From: Nageia nagi
Lineage: Eukaryota > Pinophyta
DNA length: 64,000 nucleotides
Assembly: GCA_050084985.1 (NCBI GenBank)
Contig: JBITNC010000001.1
Span: forward strand, 10,974,001 to 11,038,000
Direction of reading: 5' to 3'
The notes beneath the pieces were generated by a model, which saw only the letters and a list, made by a program, of their open reading frames with translations, did not search any database and was not told the DNA's origin. Both the position numbers and the translations under genes were made by a program. This document shows, in pieces, positions 1 through 11,186 of the stretch (positions are counted from its first letter, which is position 1; each line of letters opens with the position of its first letter).

Positions 1-777
1 GCAAAATTTTGAAATGGATGAGTGCAACCATGTTGCAATCCCAATCTCTCTTGAAATCATTTTATCTCTTAGTTCAAACTCTCAGTTGGCAGATGTTATG
101 ACTTATAGGCAACTAATTGGCAGTCTTCTTTATTTGACTATCTTCAAGTCAGATATTTCTTTTTCTTTGAATTTGATATCTCATTTTATGTAAAAGCTAT
201 ATGTTGAGCATTTCAATGTTGTTAAATAAATTTTGAGGTATGTTGCGAGCATGAAGGATCTTGTTCTCAAGTATGACAAGTTGCCCTCATTTGTTCTCTC
301 AGGATTCTTTAATTTTGACTATAGAGGAGATAAAGATGATAGAAAATCAACCTCTTCTTATGTGTTTAACATTGATTTAGATGCTATCTCTTTTGCATCC
401 AAAAATAAGCCTACTACTGCTCTCTCCATCACTGAAATTGAATATTGTGCAATGTTAGTTGTGGTCCAAGGAGCCATTTGGTTGAGGCATCTTCTTAAAG
501 AAATAGGGTATAACCAAGTTCATCCATATCAAATTTTTTCAGATAATCAGTCAGCTATTACTTTAGCAAAGAATCTTATTTTCCATAAAAGAATAAAACA
601 TGTATAAATCCAAGCCCACTTCATTAGAGAGAAGGTTTTGGATGGTCTTTTACACTTGCAGTATTGTCCATCAGTCTTAAACTTTATTGATTTGTTCATG
701 ATGCCTCTTCTTTAAGCTTAGTTCTGTAAGCTTATAAAGTCTATTGGGTTGGTGAATTTACCCTCAAAAAAGGAGTA
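1..777 (+). pseudogene. Copia pol remnant: RT C-terminus and RNase H (element A)
   Basis: The translation follows the copia RT/RNase H end: a [12 protein letters not shown] connection motif (about 106-140), the RNase H motif DDRKSTS (about 334-354), the catalytic Glu region as IEYCAM, and SDNQSAITLAK (about 540-570). Compared with element C it aligns end to end and stops in the same place, just after a LPS-K/R-K/G run. In-frame stops occur near 190, 226 and 604, two of them where Gln is expected. No functional product is likely. The RT active site would lie left of the window. Confidence 0.85.
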
Positions 778-1798
778 AATATTGAATTCTTATTGAATCC
801 ATTGTAATTTCTTTCTTCTTAATAAAATTTTTGAACTTTTTTAGTTGGTATACTTTATTTATAAATTCCTCTATTTGATAACTATAAGTATGGGCTTGGC
901 ATTTTAGTGATGACTTATATTATATCGTAAATCCAAGCATATTATATCAAGAAGAAATTTTTTAATGGAATAACTTTAGCTTTGTTCATCTGACTTTATC
1001 TCTCTTAATTTATTCACTAGCTGTTTTAGAAACTTTGTTGTGCATACTTTGAAAGTTTCTTATGGTAGTGAAGTTGTTCTCAATGGGGGGTGAAGGTTGA
1101 ATTCATATTTGTGATGAAAACCTCTTCTCTAAGAGGCTATTTTTGTTGTATAGTGTTGATCTAAATGTACACCTTCATGGTTAGTTCGCTCTATATGAAG
1201 AACTCATGGTACATTTTATTTTTTATTATCACTATGTGAGGAATCAATATCTGTTTGTTAGCACTGTTTGATTATCCATATATGAGTAACTTATATATGC
1301 ACATATACTTTTTTATTGTTGATCAACACATGTTTCTAATATATAGCATATGACTATAAGTATTGGCTTGGCATTTTTATGATGATTTATAATACATCAT
1401 TGATTAGTTTATGGATGGTATTACTTAGTTTATTTATGTTTTGATTGATATGAATGTTATATGATGTATTTAATTGATCTTATTTATCATATGCTTATAG
1501 CTTGCAAGTTTCATCTTGAGAATGTAGGTTACCTACTTTAGGTGGGAAGATTCATGGAGGCTCACATGTCAACTTAGTGTTGATCAACTACACTTAAAGT
1601 GAAACTAGTTGTGGTTAATAATTGCATTATAAATTATTTTATCAAATGGTATTGTAATGAGTCTCAAATAAGATTTTACTTATTTTTCAATGATGTAAAA
1701 GATCTCATCTCCACTTGTATCTCTTTAGAGGAGAACTCTCTCTTACTATATCTTTCTTCTTTTCTCTATGCTTTACCCTAATATTAAATTAAGGAGAG
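778..1798 (+). other. Noncoding 3' region of element A
   Basis: About 1 kb between pol and the 3' LTR. It is colinear with the same region in B, C, E and G. Shared landmarks are a GGCTTGGCAT...TGATGACTTAT stretch (here duplicated near 893-920 and 1363-1390), a GTGGTTAATGATTG-like block near 1612, and a pyrimidine-rich run before an A/G tract (1788-1798) that is the polypurine tract. One hairpin unit with AGTTC/GAACT arms lies near 1181-1206. The short reading frame at 1599-1781 falls in this shared noncoding block and is not taken as a gene. Confidence 0.6.
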
Positions 1799-1919
1799 TG
1801 TTCGAATTTGTGATGTAATATTATGTAATATTTCTTCTTATTGTGAATTCACTTAATAATTAAGTATCATTAGATACCTTAAAGTATTAAGGGAATAAAA
1901 ATAGGATAAGGATTAAAAA
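1799..1919 (+). repeat. 3' LTR of element A, first part
   Basis: It starts TGTTCGAATTTG directly after an A/G tract, as the other LTRs of this group start TGTTGGAAT or TGTTAGAAT. It is cut at 1919/1920 by element B and continues at 10148. The joined length is 495 bp, matching the roughly 500 bp of related LTRs. Confidence 0.8.
1915..1919. repeat. Target-site duplication of element B, left copy
   Basis: AAAAA immediately left of the TG end of element B. The same five bases follow the CA end at 10143-10147. Copia integrases make 5-bp duplications. Poly-A is low complexity, so the duplication alone is weak, but it falls exactly at both LTR termini. Confidence 0.75.
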
Positions 1920-2420
1920 TGTTGGAATGTATAATGAATTATTGTAAAAATTTATTTTCATCCCATTTGTAAATTCACTAATGCTTAAGGGTATAATTAG
2001 ATACCTTAAGTATTTAAATGAATATGATAATGTAACTTATCATACATTCCATGTCATGAGCATGCCCCTTCAGTAAAAGGAAGTTGCATGTCATGCCTTT
2101 GTACATTGGTTAAAAGGGTGATCCAAAGAGGAATTTTGGCCAATAAATAGAAGGCTTCTTCTTTGTGATCATACACCAATTTGTGGAGTCAATTTATGTT
2201 ATAAGATAGTGTTTAGGAGATAAGATTAGAAGATTTGTAAGAAGTTCATATTTATGAATAAAGTAACATCTAGTTAGTGGATGTACTCGTAGTTGAAGAA
2301 ACCTCTTTATCTCTTGAGTCACTTTATGAGATTGTCTCTTTGAGTTATCTTGATGTTAGTTTTAGCTTCCATGAGATCTTGGTAGTTTAGAATTGTAATT
2401 TTTATATTAAAATTATTTCA
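1920..2420 (+). repeat. 5' LTR of element B
   Basis: Starts TGTTGGAATG and ends TTATTTCA, directly before the primer-binding site. It matches 9641-10142 along its whole length. A CAATAAATAG box near 2137-2146 corresponds to the CCTATAAATAG box of the 3' copy and is the probable core promoter; the first TATA bases have mutated here. Confidence 0.92.
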
Positions 2421-2422
2421 TT

Positions 2423-2434
2423 TAGTATCAAAGC
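2423..2434 (+). other. Primer-binding site of element B
   Basis: TAGTATCAAAGC lies two bases after the LTR end. It matches TGGTATCAGAGC, the usual plant copia site complementary to the 3' end of initiator tRNA-Met, at ten of twelve positions. Two changes suggest decay. Confidence 0.8.
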
Positions 2435-5010
2435 ACCTTGGAGGCTCTTCTTCACATCCTTGGTGTTGAGGCTCTTCATCTTCAACTTAGAGGTCCTCAT
2501 TCTTTATACTTTGTGAGGTAGAAGTGATTCATGGTATAATCTTACTTCTCTTTATCTTGGATTAATAAAATATTTTGTGTTATGTTAGCCCTTGTTTATG
2601 AAAAAATTTGATTAAAATAGCAATATTTTTTTTGTATTTTTTATACTAACATGTCCTATTGTTAGTTGCAATTTTTAAAATTGCCTATTATATTGCTATA
2701 ATTTTGCATATACTTAATTTTTTTAAGGTTTTATTATGCATATCAAAGGTTTGAGTAAAATAATAATAATAATAATTTTTTTCCTTCAATTTACATGCAA
2801 AATTTCAATTGTATATTAAAAGGGGGGGTTAGTTGTAATTTATGGTTAAAAGTTGCTTAAAAAAATAGCAATAAAGATATTGTTATGAAGTTTGTAGTGA
2901 AAGTTTGCATTTTTTTTACACCCTATTGTAGAAATTTAGAACTTTTGTAGTTTTTTTTAATTAAATGCATGCTATATTAAAAAAAAAAGGTAAAAGGGAG
3001 TTGTATTGCAAATCAAATATAAACAGTATATATATATATACACACACAAAAATTGCTTTTATATAACATAAAAATTTATTTTTTTCTCTAATGTTTAGGA
3101 GGAGTCTAGCTTGGGTGGTGGCTCTTCTTTTTGACTCCAGGTGAGCTATTAGCCACCCTCTTGTCTCAACCTCCCTTGCTTGGCCACCTTCCTTATTGAT
3201 CACCTTCCTTTCCCTTGCACATGTCTATTTTGCACATGTCCTGGCCCTCTTTACTTGGTGTGGTGAATGTGGATTCAAACTTGCGACCCTTCTTCACCTT
3301 TTGGTACTCTGTCACCTGCACCTCGCACTCCACCTAGCCCCTCCTCAACCTTACTCCTCTCTCCATCATTGCCTAGTCTCTTGTCATCGCTCATATTCTC
3401 CTCCGTGTAGTCCCCTACCACCCTCTTCTCTCCTAGCCCCCTTTATCTACCATGTGTGCATTGATAGTCCCCTCCATTGCACTTATAGCCTAGCTTTGGC
3501 CAAGACACCCTTTGCATAATTTCTATGGGTGCTGTGGTGTTGCACCCGCTCTCCCCTCCTCTGTGTGCTGATTTTTTTGTTTATTTTGTTTGTTGACTAC
3601 CTACTTTTCCACCAAGCTGCTCAACCTCCTTTTCTTTTGTTGTTTAAAATCTTTTATTGCTTGTGACATAGGGTTCCCTTCTCTTTACACTTTAAACTAT
3701 GATTAAATCCACCTACTCTGCATTACAAAGTAAAGTGTGGAGTATTGGGTAAAATTAGCATTAATTGGTTTATAGGAGGAATAGAGCTATTAATGCTTTA
3801 ACCAAAATTGCAAGTAAGATAGTGCAAATGGTATAAGTAGGCTTAGCTTTAATTATTTGCAAGAGAGTAATTATATGTTACTATTTTTAAAATTGCAAGA
3901 ATCTGCCAATTTTTTAAGGTAATTTTAAAAATATGCAATCTTTTTTCTATACTATACTAAGTATTTATTAAAGGGATCCTTCTTTTGTTTAAGTAAAAGA
4001 GGGGGAGACGTTATAATTTTTACTTAATTTCTTAGATCCACATATTGCATATTTTACTTAATGAGGTTGATGCATGCTATTTAATTTTTTTTTAATGATG
4101 CATGCTTATTACTTAAATTTTTTAAGTTATGATACTTTTGATGATTCCTTAATTTTTATTTCTTCATGCAAAGTTTAGAATGGACTTGTACAAAATATGG
4201 AATGATGTAAAAATGTCCTTTAAGGGTTGGTAAACAAAACTCATTGGACTTTTAATTTCCAAGTTATGAATGGATGATATTTTATTAATACACTTTACTT
4301 CATATTTCATATTTTTGCTTTATTTACTTATGCAAAATCATAAACATTGATTGAACAACCCCTTAAAATGAATACATCTACATATACACTCCACAACATG
4401 ACTTATTTGGGGAGCCATGAGGTGAGGATAGGCATACTAGACATATTTAAGTTCGATGATCCAAATGGTGAAAAGTCTATACTTTTCAATTATCTCTAAG
4501 TCTTCTATTGGTCTAGATATAACTTCAATAGGTGGACAGGTATGTGTATAGTGATACCATATATCTGCATATCTATTGAGAGATTATTTTGATAACCTAA
4601 GAGGACAATTTGAAACCTAATCAATATTAATAATTTAATCAATCCAATAAATATCATAACCTTGAAAAATAATAGGTACTCCTCATTGTGAGAGTATATT
4701 ACTACCTAAGGTGAACTAGTTGAGGCTTGGTAGTACCTAGGTTCCACTTTGCGAGCATCTAGGTGAATGTCTAATTTTAAATAAGAAAATAAGCCTCAAC
4801 AATATCATTTTTGATTCTGGATTCTTGATGATGATAAAATTTTTAGGTACATGAGATGTATATTTGAGTCATAAATATTTGCTCTTGTGAATCAAATCAA
4901 GCATGTATTTATTGTTAAATATAACATGTATTATTTGTTTGCATTAAAACTAAACATATAATGTTATTTTAGATTGCATGCTTATTATTTTTCACATTCT
5001 TATGTAGCAA
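2435..5010 (+). other. Leader of element B
   Basis: A 2.6-kb untranslated leader between primer-binding site and gag. In order: a TTGTGAGGTAGAAG stretch with a GT at 2518 (possible splice donor); AT-rich DNA with an (AAT)n run near 2758-2776; a polypurine-like tract (2818-2828); a TA/CA microsatellite (about 3024-3048); a GC-richer patch (3095-3560); a second polypurine-like tract (3995-4008); then a conserved module (about 4360-5007) shared with C, H and G. The frame at 3196-3519 is the composition-biased patch and resembles no known protein. Confidence 0.7.
3220..3350 (-). repeat. Possible tRNA-derived SINE fragment in element B leader
   Basis: On the minus strand, 3271-3288 reads GGTCGCAAGTTTGAATCC, which resembles a pol III B box and tRNA T-arm, common in plant tRNA-derived SINEs. 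A weak A-box-like stretch lies about 50 bases upstream on that strand. No tail or duplication was identified, so this is tentative; the B-box resemblance may be chance. Confidence 0.25.
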
Positions 5011-5975
5011 ATGGAAGATACACTTTTACCCAAACACATTCTTGATGATTCTAACTTTGGTATTTGGAGACCTTAGATGAGAGCTGAATTATAGGAAAGG
5101 AAGCTTTGGTAAATAGTGAATGAGAACTTTGTTGCTCTTATAGATGATAAGGCACTTGAAGCATACAACATAAACAATGAGTTGGCAACCTCCATAATTT
5201 TTCATGCAATGTCAGATGATGTGCTCCTTATGATTTCATCTTTAACCTCAACAAATGAAGCTTGGGATAAGCTTAAGCAAATCTTCTTTAGATTTAAGTT
5301 CTCAAGAAGGTTTACTATTATCTAAAAGTTATTTCAATCTCATAAAGGGGAAGATAAAAATGTTACCATCTACATGAACAAAATCATTGACCTTAGAATC
5401 CAACTTGTTGCTTGTGGATGCAATTGGATCAATGATGAGTTCATGGTCTACATCATTCTTTAAATCCTTTCTTCAAAGTTTGATAACTTTGTGATGGTTA
5501 TTGAGACTAATTTTGATAATAAAAATAAGTCTTCTTCTTTGAGAACCTTTCTAAGCTCCTTATGAAGCATGAGAAAACTCTTAACAAAAAGGTGTTGATC
5601 TCTTCTCTAAAAGATAATAATATTGCTCTAAGAGCAACTAAAACTCCTTTCAAAAAGAAGTTCAATTATCATACGAAATCTTATCCTTCTTTCTCCAAAA
5701 GGTTTTAAAAAAGGGGTAATAATGATAACAACAACAACAACCATGATAACAACCTCTACTTCAAGAAAAAAGATGAAAAAGGTAAGGTAAGCAAACTAAA
5801 TTCCAAAGCAAAGTTCAATGGAAATTATAACTTTTCTAGCATCCATGGTCATAAATAATTTTATTGATACAAAAAGAAAAGAGAATAAAAGAATAAGGGA
5901 AATGACAATGTAAAGAACTTCAAAGGGAAGAAGAATATAAAAGTTAGATTTACTGCTATGCTCTACTTCATAACT
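5011..5975 (+). pseudogene. gag remnant of element B
   Basis: It begins ATGGAAGATA three bases after a TAG at 5005-5007, and its first residues follow the LPKHILD-SN-GIW pattern shared with the other copies. The capsid-like part (about 5116-5500) aligns with element C through AWD-LK-F, KFSRRFTI and CGCNWINDEFMV. Stops appear from codon 22 on. The zinc-knuckle region (about 5818-5880) has lost its cysteines. Confidence 0.8.
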
Positions 5976-8915
5976 CCTATTTTTTTTTATTAATTGGATT
6001 GTTGATTCTAGTTGTACTAATCACCTATGCTTTGAAAAGGATAAGTTTGAAAATTTTTATAAATATAAGAAAGATGCAATTGTGATAGGTGATAATTCTA
6101 TCCTTGAGGTCCAAAGAAATGGAAGTGTGTTGATTCATAAGAATTTTTTTGAAAATGTGCTCTATGTTTTTAAGCTTAGGATGAAACTTCTCTTAGTGAT
6201 TCAAGTTGCAAGAAAAGAGTACTCATTTGATTTTTACTCACAATCCTAGTGCATTAAGAAAAGACTTGCCACATTGGTTAAAAGGTTAGTAAAAGATGAT
6301 CTCTACATTGTGGATCAAGTTCCAACAAAGATGTCTTACTATGAGTATACGTTCTAGAGGTAATATTTAGCACCAATATTTAAGGCACCTTAACCATAAG
6401 AGCATTTAATTCATGAAAGACCAAGAACATATAGAAGGTTTGTCTTCAATTTCACCTTCAATTAGTTTATGTGAGAAGTGCATCGTAGGCAAGATGAATA
6501 GATAAAGGTTCAAAAAAGATAAGGTAATAAGAGCATCTCAACCTTTTTAACTTATGCATTCAGATTTAATGGGTTTATTTCAGATTAAGTCACTTGGAGG
6601 AGCATCTTACATCTTGACCTTAATTGATGATTTTAGTAGGATGACATTTGGATATCTACTTGAGCATAAAGATCAAACCTTTGAAAGTTTTAAAAATTTT
6701 AAGGCCTTAGTTGAAAATCAAACTAACCTTAAAATTAAGATGTTGAGATCAGATAATGGGGGATAATATAATAGTAATGAATTCAATGTCTATTATGCTA
6801 ATTATGGAATCAAGAGGTAGTTTATAATTCCATACACTCCAAAAGGAAAAATAAGATAATTATGAAGATGGCTAGATGCATGTTGGGTAATATTCTTAGT
6901 TTCTTATGGAGTGTAGCTATAAGCACTACTATTTACACTTTGAATAGGTATCCCATAAAATTAGTTCAAGATAAAACTCCTTTTGAGGCTTGGTCAGGAA
7001 GAAAACCTAACATTTCTCATTTTAGAGTGTTTGGTTGTGAAGCTTTCTCCTACATTATTTTTAAGAAAAGAAAAAATTGGACAAAAGAGCTAATAAATGC
7101 ATCTTTGTGGGTTATGATAGTCAGCATAGAGGCTATAGACTCTTCTCTCCATCCTACAAAGGAGTGTTCATTTATAGGGATGTAAATTTTAAAAGAATTT
7201 ATGAGAAATCTACTTCTAATGAGGATGTTAATGATCCAAATGACTCATCAATTGCACTTAATTGGTTGGATATCAATGTAGATAAGTCATCATAGAAACA
7301 AAATTCTCCAAAATAAAAGGTAACAAGAAACATGACCTTGAACAAATCTTTATTTGCCAAAATTGACAACAAAAATGAGCTCTCATCATTCAAAAAAGCT
7401 TCAAAGCATGAGTGTTTTATGGAAGCTAAGAAAGAAAAGTATGAGATGCTTATGAAAAATGAGACTTGGGAATTGGTTCCTTATCCTAATGAGAAGAATG
7501 TAATTTGAAATAAGTGGATCTACAAGGTCAAGTTTAATTCAGTTGAAAATATTGAAAAATATAAGGTAAGGTTAGTGGTAAAAAGTTTTACTCAAAAATT
7601 TAGTGTTGATTATGAGGAAACCTTTGCTCCTTAGGCAAAGATGCCCACTATGAGAATTATCCTTTCTTTTTCTGCATCTCAAAGATGGAAAGTTTTTCAA
7701 CTTGATGTAAAAAGTGCATTTTTCAATGGTGACTAAGATGTGAAAATCTTCATTAATCAACCAAAAAGATTTGTTGTGGAAGGAAAAGAGTCATATATGT
7801 GCAAGCTAAAGAAGTTATTGTATGGACTTAAGCAAGCACCTAGATCTTGGTACAAAAAGATTTCAAGGTACTTTGTAAACATTGGATTCTCCAAGTGCTT
7901 TTTTTACTCTGATCTTTATGTGCTTAATCAGGGAAAGGAAGTTTTAATTCTCTTTCATGTGGATGATCTTCTGATAATTGAAAACAATGATAAAATCATT
8001 CAAAAGTGCATATCTAAACTTAAGGCAACAATTGAAATGATTGATCTTGGTCTCTTACACTACTACCTTAGAATGCAAGTGTATCAATACAAAAATTGTA
8101 CCTATTTTAATTAATCTAAGTATATATCAGACATATTATAAAATTTTAGAATGAAAGAGTATAGACATGTTGCAATCCCAATCTCTCATAGAGTCACTAT
8201 TTCACTTAGCTCCAACTCTCAATTAGCTGATGCTACATCTTATAGGTAATTAATTGGTAGTCTTATATATTTGATTATTTATAGGTTAAATATTACCTTT
8301 GTAATGAATCTAATCATACAATTCATGCAAAAACTTTATGTTGAGCACCTCAATGTTATTAAGCAAATCTTGAGGTATGTTGCAAGGATAAAGGATCTTG
8401 CTCTCAAGTATTCTAAATTGCCCTTATTTGTTCTCTTAAAGTTCTTAGATTCTGACTATGGAGAAGATACAGATGATAGGAAATTAACCTCTGCATATAT
8501 TTTTAGCATTAATTCAGGTGTTATCTCTTGGGCTTCTAAAAAGTAGCCTATTATTTTTCTTTTCACCATAGAAGCTTAATATCGTGCCATGTCTGTTGCA
8601 ACCTAGGAAGCTATTTGGTTAAAGCATCTTTTGAAAAAATTAGGTATGAGTAAGCTAACCCATCTTTGATTTCTTCGGATAATTAATTGACTATTTCTTT
8701 AGCTAAGAATCTTATGTTCTATTAGAGAACAAAATATGTAAAATCCAAGTTTATTTTATCAAGAAGAAGGTTCTTGATGGTATTATACACCTAGAGTATT
8801 ATTCATCAACCTTGAACTTCGTTGATTTATTCACCAAGCCTCTTCTTGAAGCTCAATTTTGTAAACTTAAGGATGTTATCAGGTTGGTGAAATTACCCTC
8901 AATGGAGAGAGAAGT
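5976..8915 (+). pseudogene. pol remnant of element B (PR-IN-RT-RNase H)
   Basis: Protease region with the WIVDSSCTNH motif near 5998. Integrase: the first catalytic Asp in MHSDLMGLFQ near 6554 and the second in LRSDNGG near 6742, then a TAG (6818-6820) where Gln is expected. RT from about 7330, with FQLDVKSAFFNG near 7698 and the active site as HVDDLL near 7957, the Tyr of YVDD replaced by His. RNase H with DDRKLTS near 8470. Numerous stops and frameshifts make it inactive. Confidence 0.88.
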
Positions 8916-9640
8916 TTTAATTCTAGTGTTGAATTCATGTTTGTGATGAAAATTCAATAATATTTTACAGTATTGAATTTGTTATACACCTTCATGGTAA
9001 GTTCACTCTACATGAGGAACTTGCATAATTTTTTTAAAAAAAGATTGGCCAATCTAGTATTGTTCAGTTATCCATATGTGAGGAATGCGTATATGTCTTT
9101 TGGTACTATTCAATTATCCATATGTGAGGAACTCGTATATGCATTTTGTTATGCTCTATTTTGTAATAATAATCAACATATATTTTATATACAATAAAAA
9201 ACTATGAGTATTGGCTTATCATCTTTGTGATGACTTATAGTGCACCATTGATCAATTTATGATGGTATTTGTTTGATTCATCTATCTTTTTGATATAAAT
9301 ATGTTATCTCTAACTGATCTGGTTATTAGAGCTACTTATGACTTGTAGGTTCCTTTGAGATTGCAAGTTACTTATTTCAGGTGTGGAAGCTTATGGAGAC
9401 TCATCATGACTTCCAATTAGATGACTACTTTATGTACATTGAAACTTGTTATGGTTAATGATTATATTGTAAACTATTTCTTAAAATGGTAAAGTAGTGA
9501 GTCTAAAACTAAATCTTGCATATTTCATAAATATGTAAAAAATTCTCATCTTCGATTGTATTTATTTGAAAGAAAACTCTCTTAATCTCTCTCTTTCTTC
9601 TCTCTTACTCGTTCTATCCTAATATTGCATTAAAGAGAAG
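8916..9640 (+). other. Noncoding 3' region of element B with hairpin-type repeats
   Basis: It includes a GGTAAGTTC...GGAACTT hairpin unit (about 8997-9026) like those in element C, then two copies of a CCATATGTGAGGAA unit (about 9070-9090 and 9117-9135) like those in element G. After a block shared by the group (about 9200-9600) it ends with TTAAAGAGAAG, a polypurine tract, at 9630-9640. Confidence 0.65.
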
Positions 9641-10142
9641 TGTTGGAATGTATAATACATTATTGTAAAATTTTATTTTAATCCTCTTTGTAAATTCACT
9701 AATACCTAAGAGTACCATTAGATACCTTAAGTATTTAAGTGAATATGATAATGTAACTTATCCTACACTTCATGTCATGAGCATGCCCCTTGGGTAAAAG
9801 GGAGTTGCATATCATGCCTTTGTACATTGGTTAAAAGGGTGATCCAAAGAGAGATTTTAGCCTATAAATAGAAGGCTTCCTCTTTATGATCATACACCAA
9901 TTTGTGAAATGAAGTTATGTTATAGGCATAGTATTTAAAAGATGAGATTAGGAGATTTGTAAAAGGTTCATATTTGTGAATAAAGTAAGATCTAGTTAGT
10001 GGATGTGGTCCTAGTTGGAGGAACCACTTTATCTCTTGAGTCACTTTGTGAGATTGTCTCTTTTAGTTATATTGATATTCGTTTGAGCTTTCATGAGATC
10101 TTGGTATTTTAGGATTGTATTTGTTATATTGCAATTCTTTCA
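9641..10142 (+). repeat. 3' LTR of element B
   Basis: TGTTGGAATG to TTCTTTCA, homologous to 1920-2420. A clear CCTATAAATAG TATA box lies at about 9861-9871. The reverse-strand frame over 9862-10044 is a shadow of the LTR. Confidence 0.92.
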
Positions 10143-10147
10143 AAAAA
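10143..10147. repeat. Target-site duplication of element B, right copy
   Basis: AAAAA after the CA end of the 3' LTR, pairing with 1915-1919. The next base returns to element A LTR sequence. Confidence 0.75.
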
Positions 10148-10521
10148 TAGGTATGATATTAAAAATAGGAATAGGATTAAAAATAGGTAAAGGATTAAAC
10201 ATAGAAAAGGAATTAATTATAGAGTGGATTTCTTCTTATAAAAAGAGAAGAACCCTCCCCTTCTCTAGTTAAACAATTGTAATGCAAGCTTTGCTATAGA
10301 TTTAATATGTACGAGAGAAAGAGATAAGAGATTTTGTAAAAAAGATCCTTTAAAATAAGATCTTAGTTAGTGGGCATACTCCAAAGGAGGGAGTAACCAC
10401 TTTATATCTTGTGTTATTTATGAGATTGGATCAAGTTATTATGCTATTGTGTTGATGCTAATAGTGCCTTCTTAAGATCTTGGTAAAGTAGAAGTTAATT
10501 CAGAAAGGGTTAATTTCTTCA
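10148..10521 (+). repeat. 3' LTR of element A, second part
   Basis: Continues the LTR interrupted at 1919. Motifs found in the group's other LTRs follow in order: a TATAAAAAGAG box (about 10237-10247), TTAGTTAGTGGGCATACTCC, AGATCTTGGTA, and an end at TAATTTCTTCA. The end is placed by analogy to related LTRs and is good to a few bases. Confidence 0.75.
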
Positions 10522-10589
10522 CAACTTTGGTGGAGAATCAGGTCTATCAATCATATGCACAATTTTCTCTTCTTTTTTAGCATATGTTC
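10522..10589 (-). pseudogene. Gypsy Gy1 gag, distal fragment
   Basis: Read on the minus strand and joined across element C to 19580, this stretch continues the gag frame of Gy1 after one stop, giving a Lys/Glu-rich run and then an IVHMIDRPDSPPKL-like segment. Continuity across the exact insertion point shows C landed inside this gag, and that element A's right flank is the same gypsy copy. The last five bases are the C target duplication. Confidence 0.65.
10585..10589. repeat. Target-site duplication of element C, left copy
   Basis: TGTTC directly before the LTR start; the same five bases follow the 3' LTR at 19575-19579. Confidence 0.92.
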
Positions 10590-11059
10590 TGTTAGAATTT
10601 GTAATGAAATATTATGAATATTTAAACTCCTTGTAAGTTCAATTAATCACTTAAATGATATGTAGATACCTTAAGGGATTAATTGAATTCTTTATTATGT
10701 GTGGACTTTGACCTAACCATGGGGTTAGTTGGTAGGTTAAAGTTAGGTCACACATTTATTGTAACCCTAACCTTACCCTTGGGTTAAAGGGAGGTTAGGG
10801 AGGTGCTCTCAAGCTATAAATAGAGGGCCTCTCCTCTTGTAACATATCTAAGTTTTGGAGTAAGATTACTCTACTAGTTTGTGTAGGAGAGGAAGAGAAT
10901 AGTTGTAAGAGGGGCATACTTGAGAATTGAGATACTAGTTGTGGATGTACTCCCAAGGAGGGAGGAACCAAATTACACTTGTGTTATCTTGTACGAATGT
11001 TGTGTGATTGAGTTTCCTAGTCTTGGACCTTGAGGATTGGAGTAGTGCTAATTCTCTCA
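10590..11059 (+). repeat. 5' LTR of element C
   Basis: TGTTAGAATTTG to AATTCTCTCA, nearly identical to 19104-19574. Its sequence is related to, but distinct from, the LTRs of A and B. It contains a short inverted segment: GGACTTTGACCTAACC near 10703 is echoed in reverse by GGTTAAAGTTAGGTCACAC near 10733. Confidence 0.95.
10815..10822 (+). promoter_or_regulatory. TATA box in element C 5' LTR
   Basis: TATAAATA in the context AAGCTATAAATAGAGG, the typical plant pol II core promoter position, followed by a pyrimidine-rich stretch where the R region would begin. The same box is kept in the 3' LTR near 19330. Confidence 0.7.
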
Positions 11060-11061
11060 AT

Positions 11062-11074
11062 TGGTATCTAGAGC
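11062..11074 (+). other. Primer-binding site of element C
   Basis: TGGTATCTAGAGC begins two bases after the 5' LTR and resembles the initiator tRNA-Met site TGGTATCAGAGC with one extra base. Confidence 0.82.
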
Positions 11075-11186
11075 TTGGTGTGGAAGCTCTTCTTCTACAT
11101 CTTGGAGGTTCTTCATCCTTCTTCATTCCTTTGGTGTGGAAGCTCTTCTTCTACATTTTGGAGGTTCTTCATCCTTCTTCATTCCT
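11075..11186 (+). repeat. Tandem 56-bp duplication after the PBS of element C
   Basis: Two adjacent 56-bp units (11075-11130 and 11131-11186), each beginning TTGGTGTGGAAGC and ending TTCATTCCT, with only one obvious mismatch. Element B has one loosely similar unit here. The duplication sits between the PBS and the putative splice donor at 11209, so it lengthens the 5' untranslated exon. Confidence 0.9.

Larger units (their letters stand above)
1..1919 (+). mobile_element. Copia element A, 3' part (left end outside window)
   Basis: This is the 3' portion of a Ty1/copia element: the end of reverse transcriptase/RNase H (1-777), a noncoding 3' region (778-1798) and the first 121 bp of its 3' LTR. 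Element B interrupts the LTR at 1920, and it resumes at 10148-10521. The split is supported by the AAAAA duplication around B and by an A/G-rich, TA-poor sequence style that runs on across the junction. A must be older than B. Its 5' half lies left of the window. Confidence 0.85.
1920..10142 (+). mobile_element. Complete copia element B (degenerate), nested in element A LTR
   Basis: An 8223-bp Ty1/copia element with both LTRs (501 and 502 bp), a primer-binding site, a 2.6-kb noncoding leader, gag, pol in the order PR-IN-RT-RNase H, a 0.7-kb noncoding 3' region and a 5-bp duplication. The coding region has many stops and frameshifts, so it is dead. By eye the two LTRs differ at roughly one site in ten near their starts, much more than those of element C, so B appears older than C. 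Confidence 0.93.

Noticed and set aside
1599-1781. Short frames in the 3' region of A (and 57934-58164 of G) as a conserved third ORF
   Set aside because: The nucleotide block is conserved, but the open frames differ between copies and strands, so conservation is not at protein level.
3196-3519. A 107-codon frame rich in Leu, His and Pro in the element B leader
   Set aside because: It follows a C/T-rich patch; no recognisable motif, and no counterpart in other copies.
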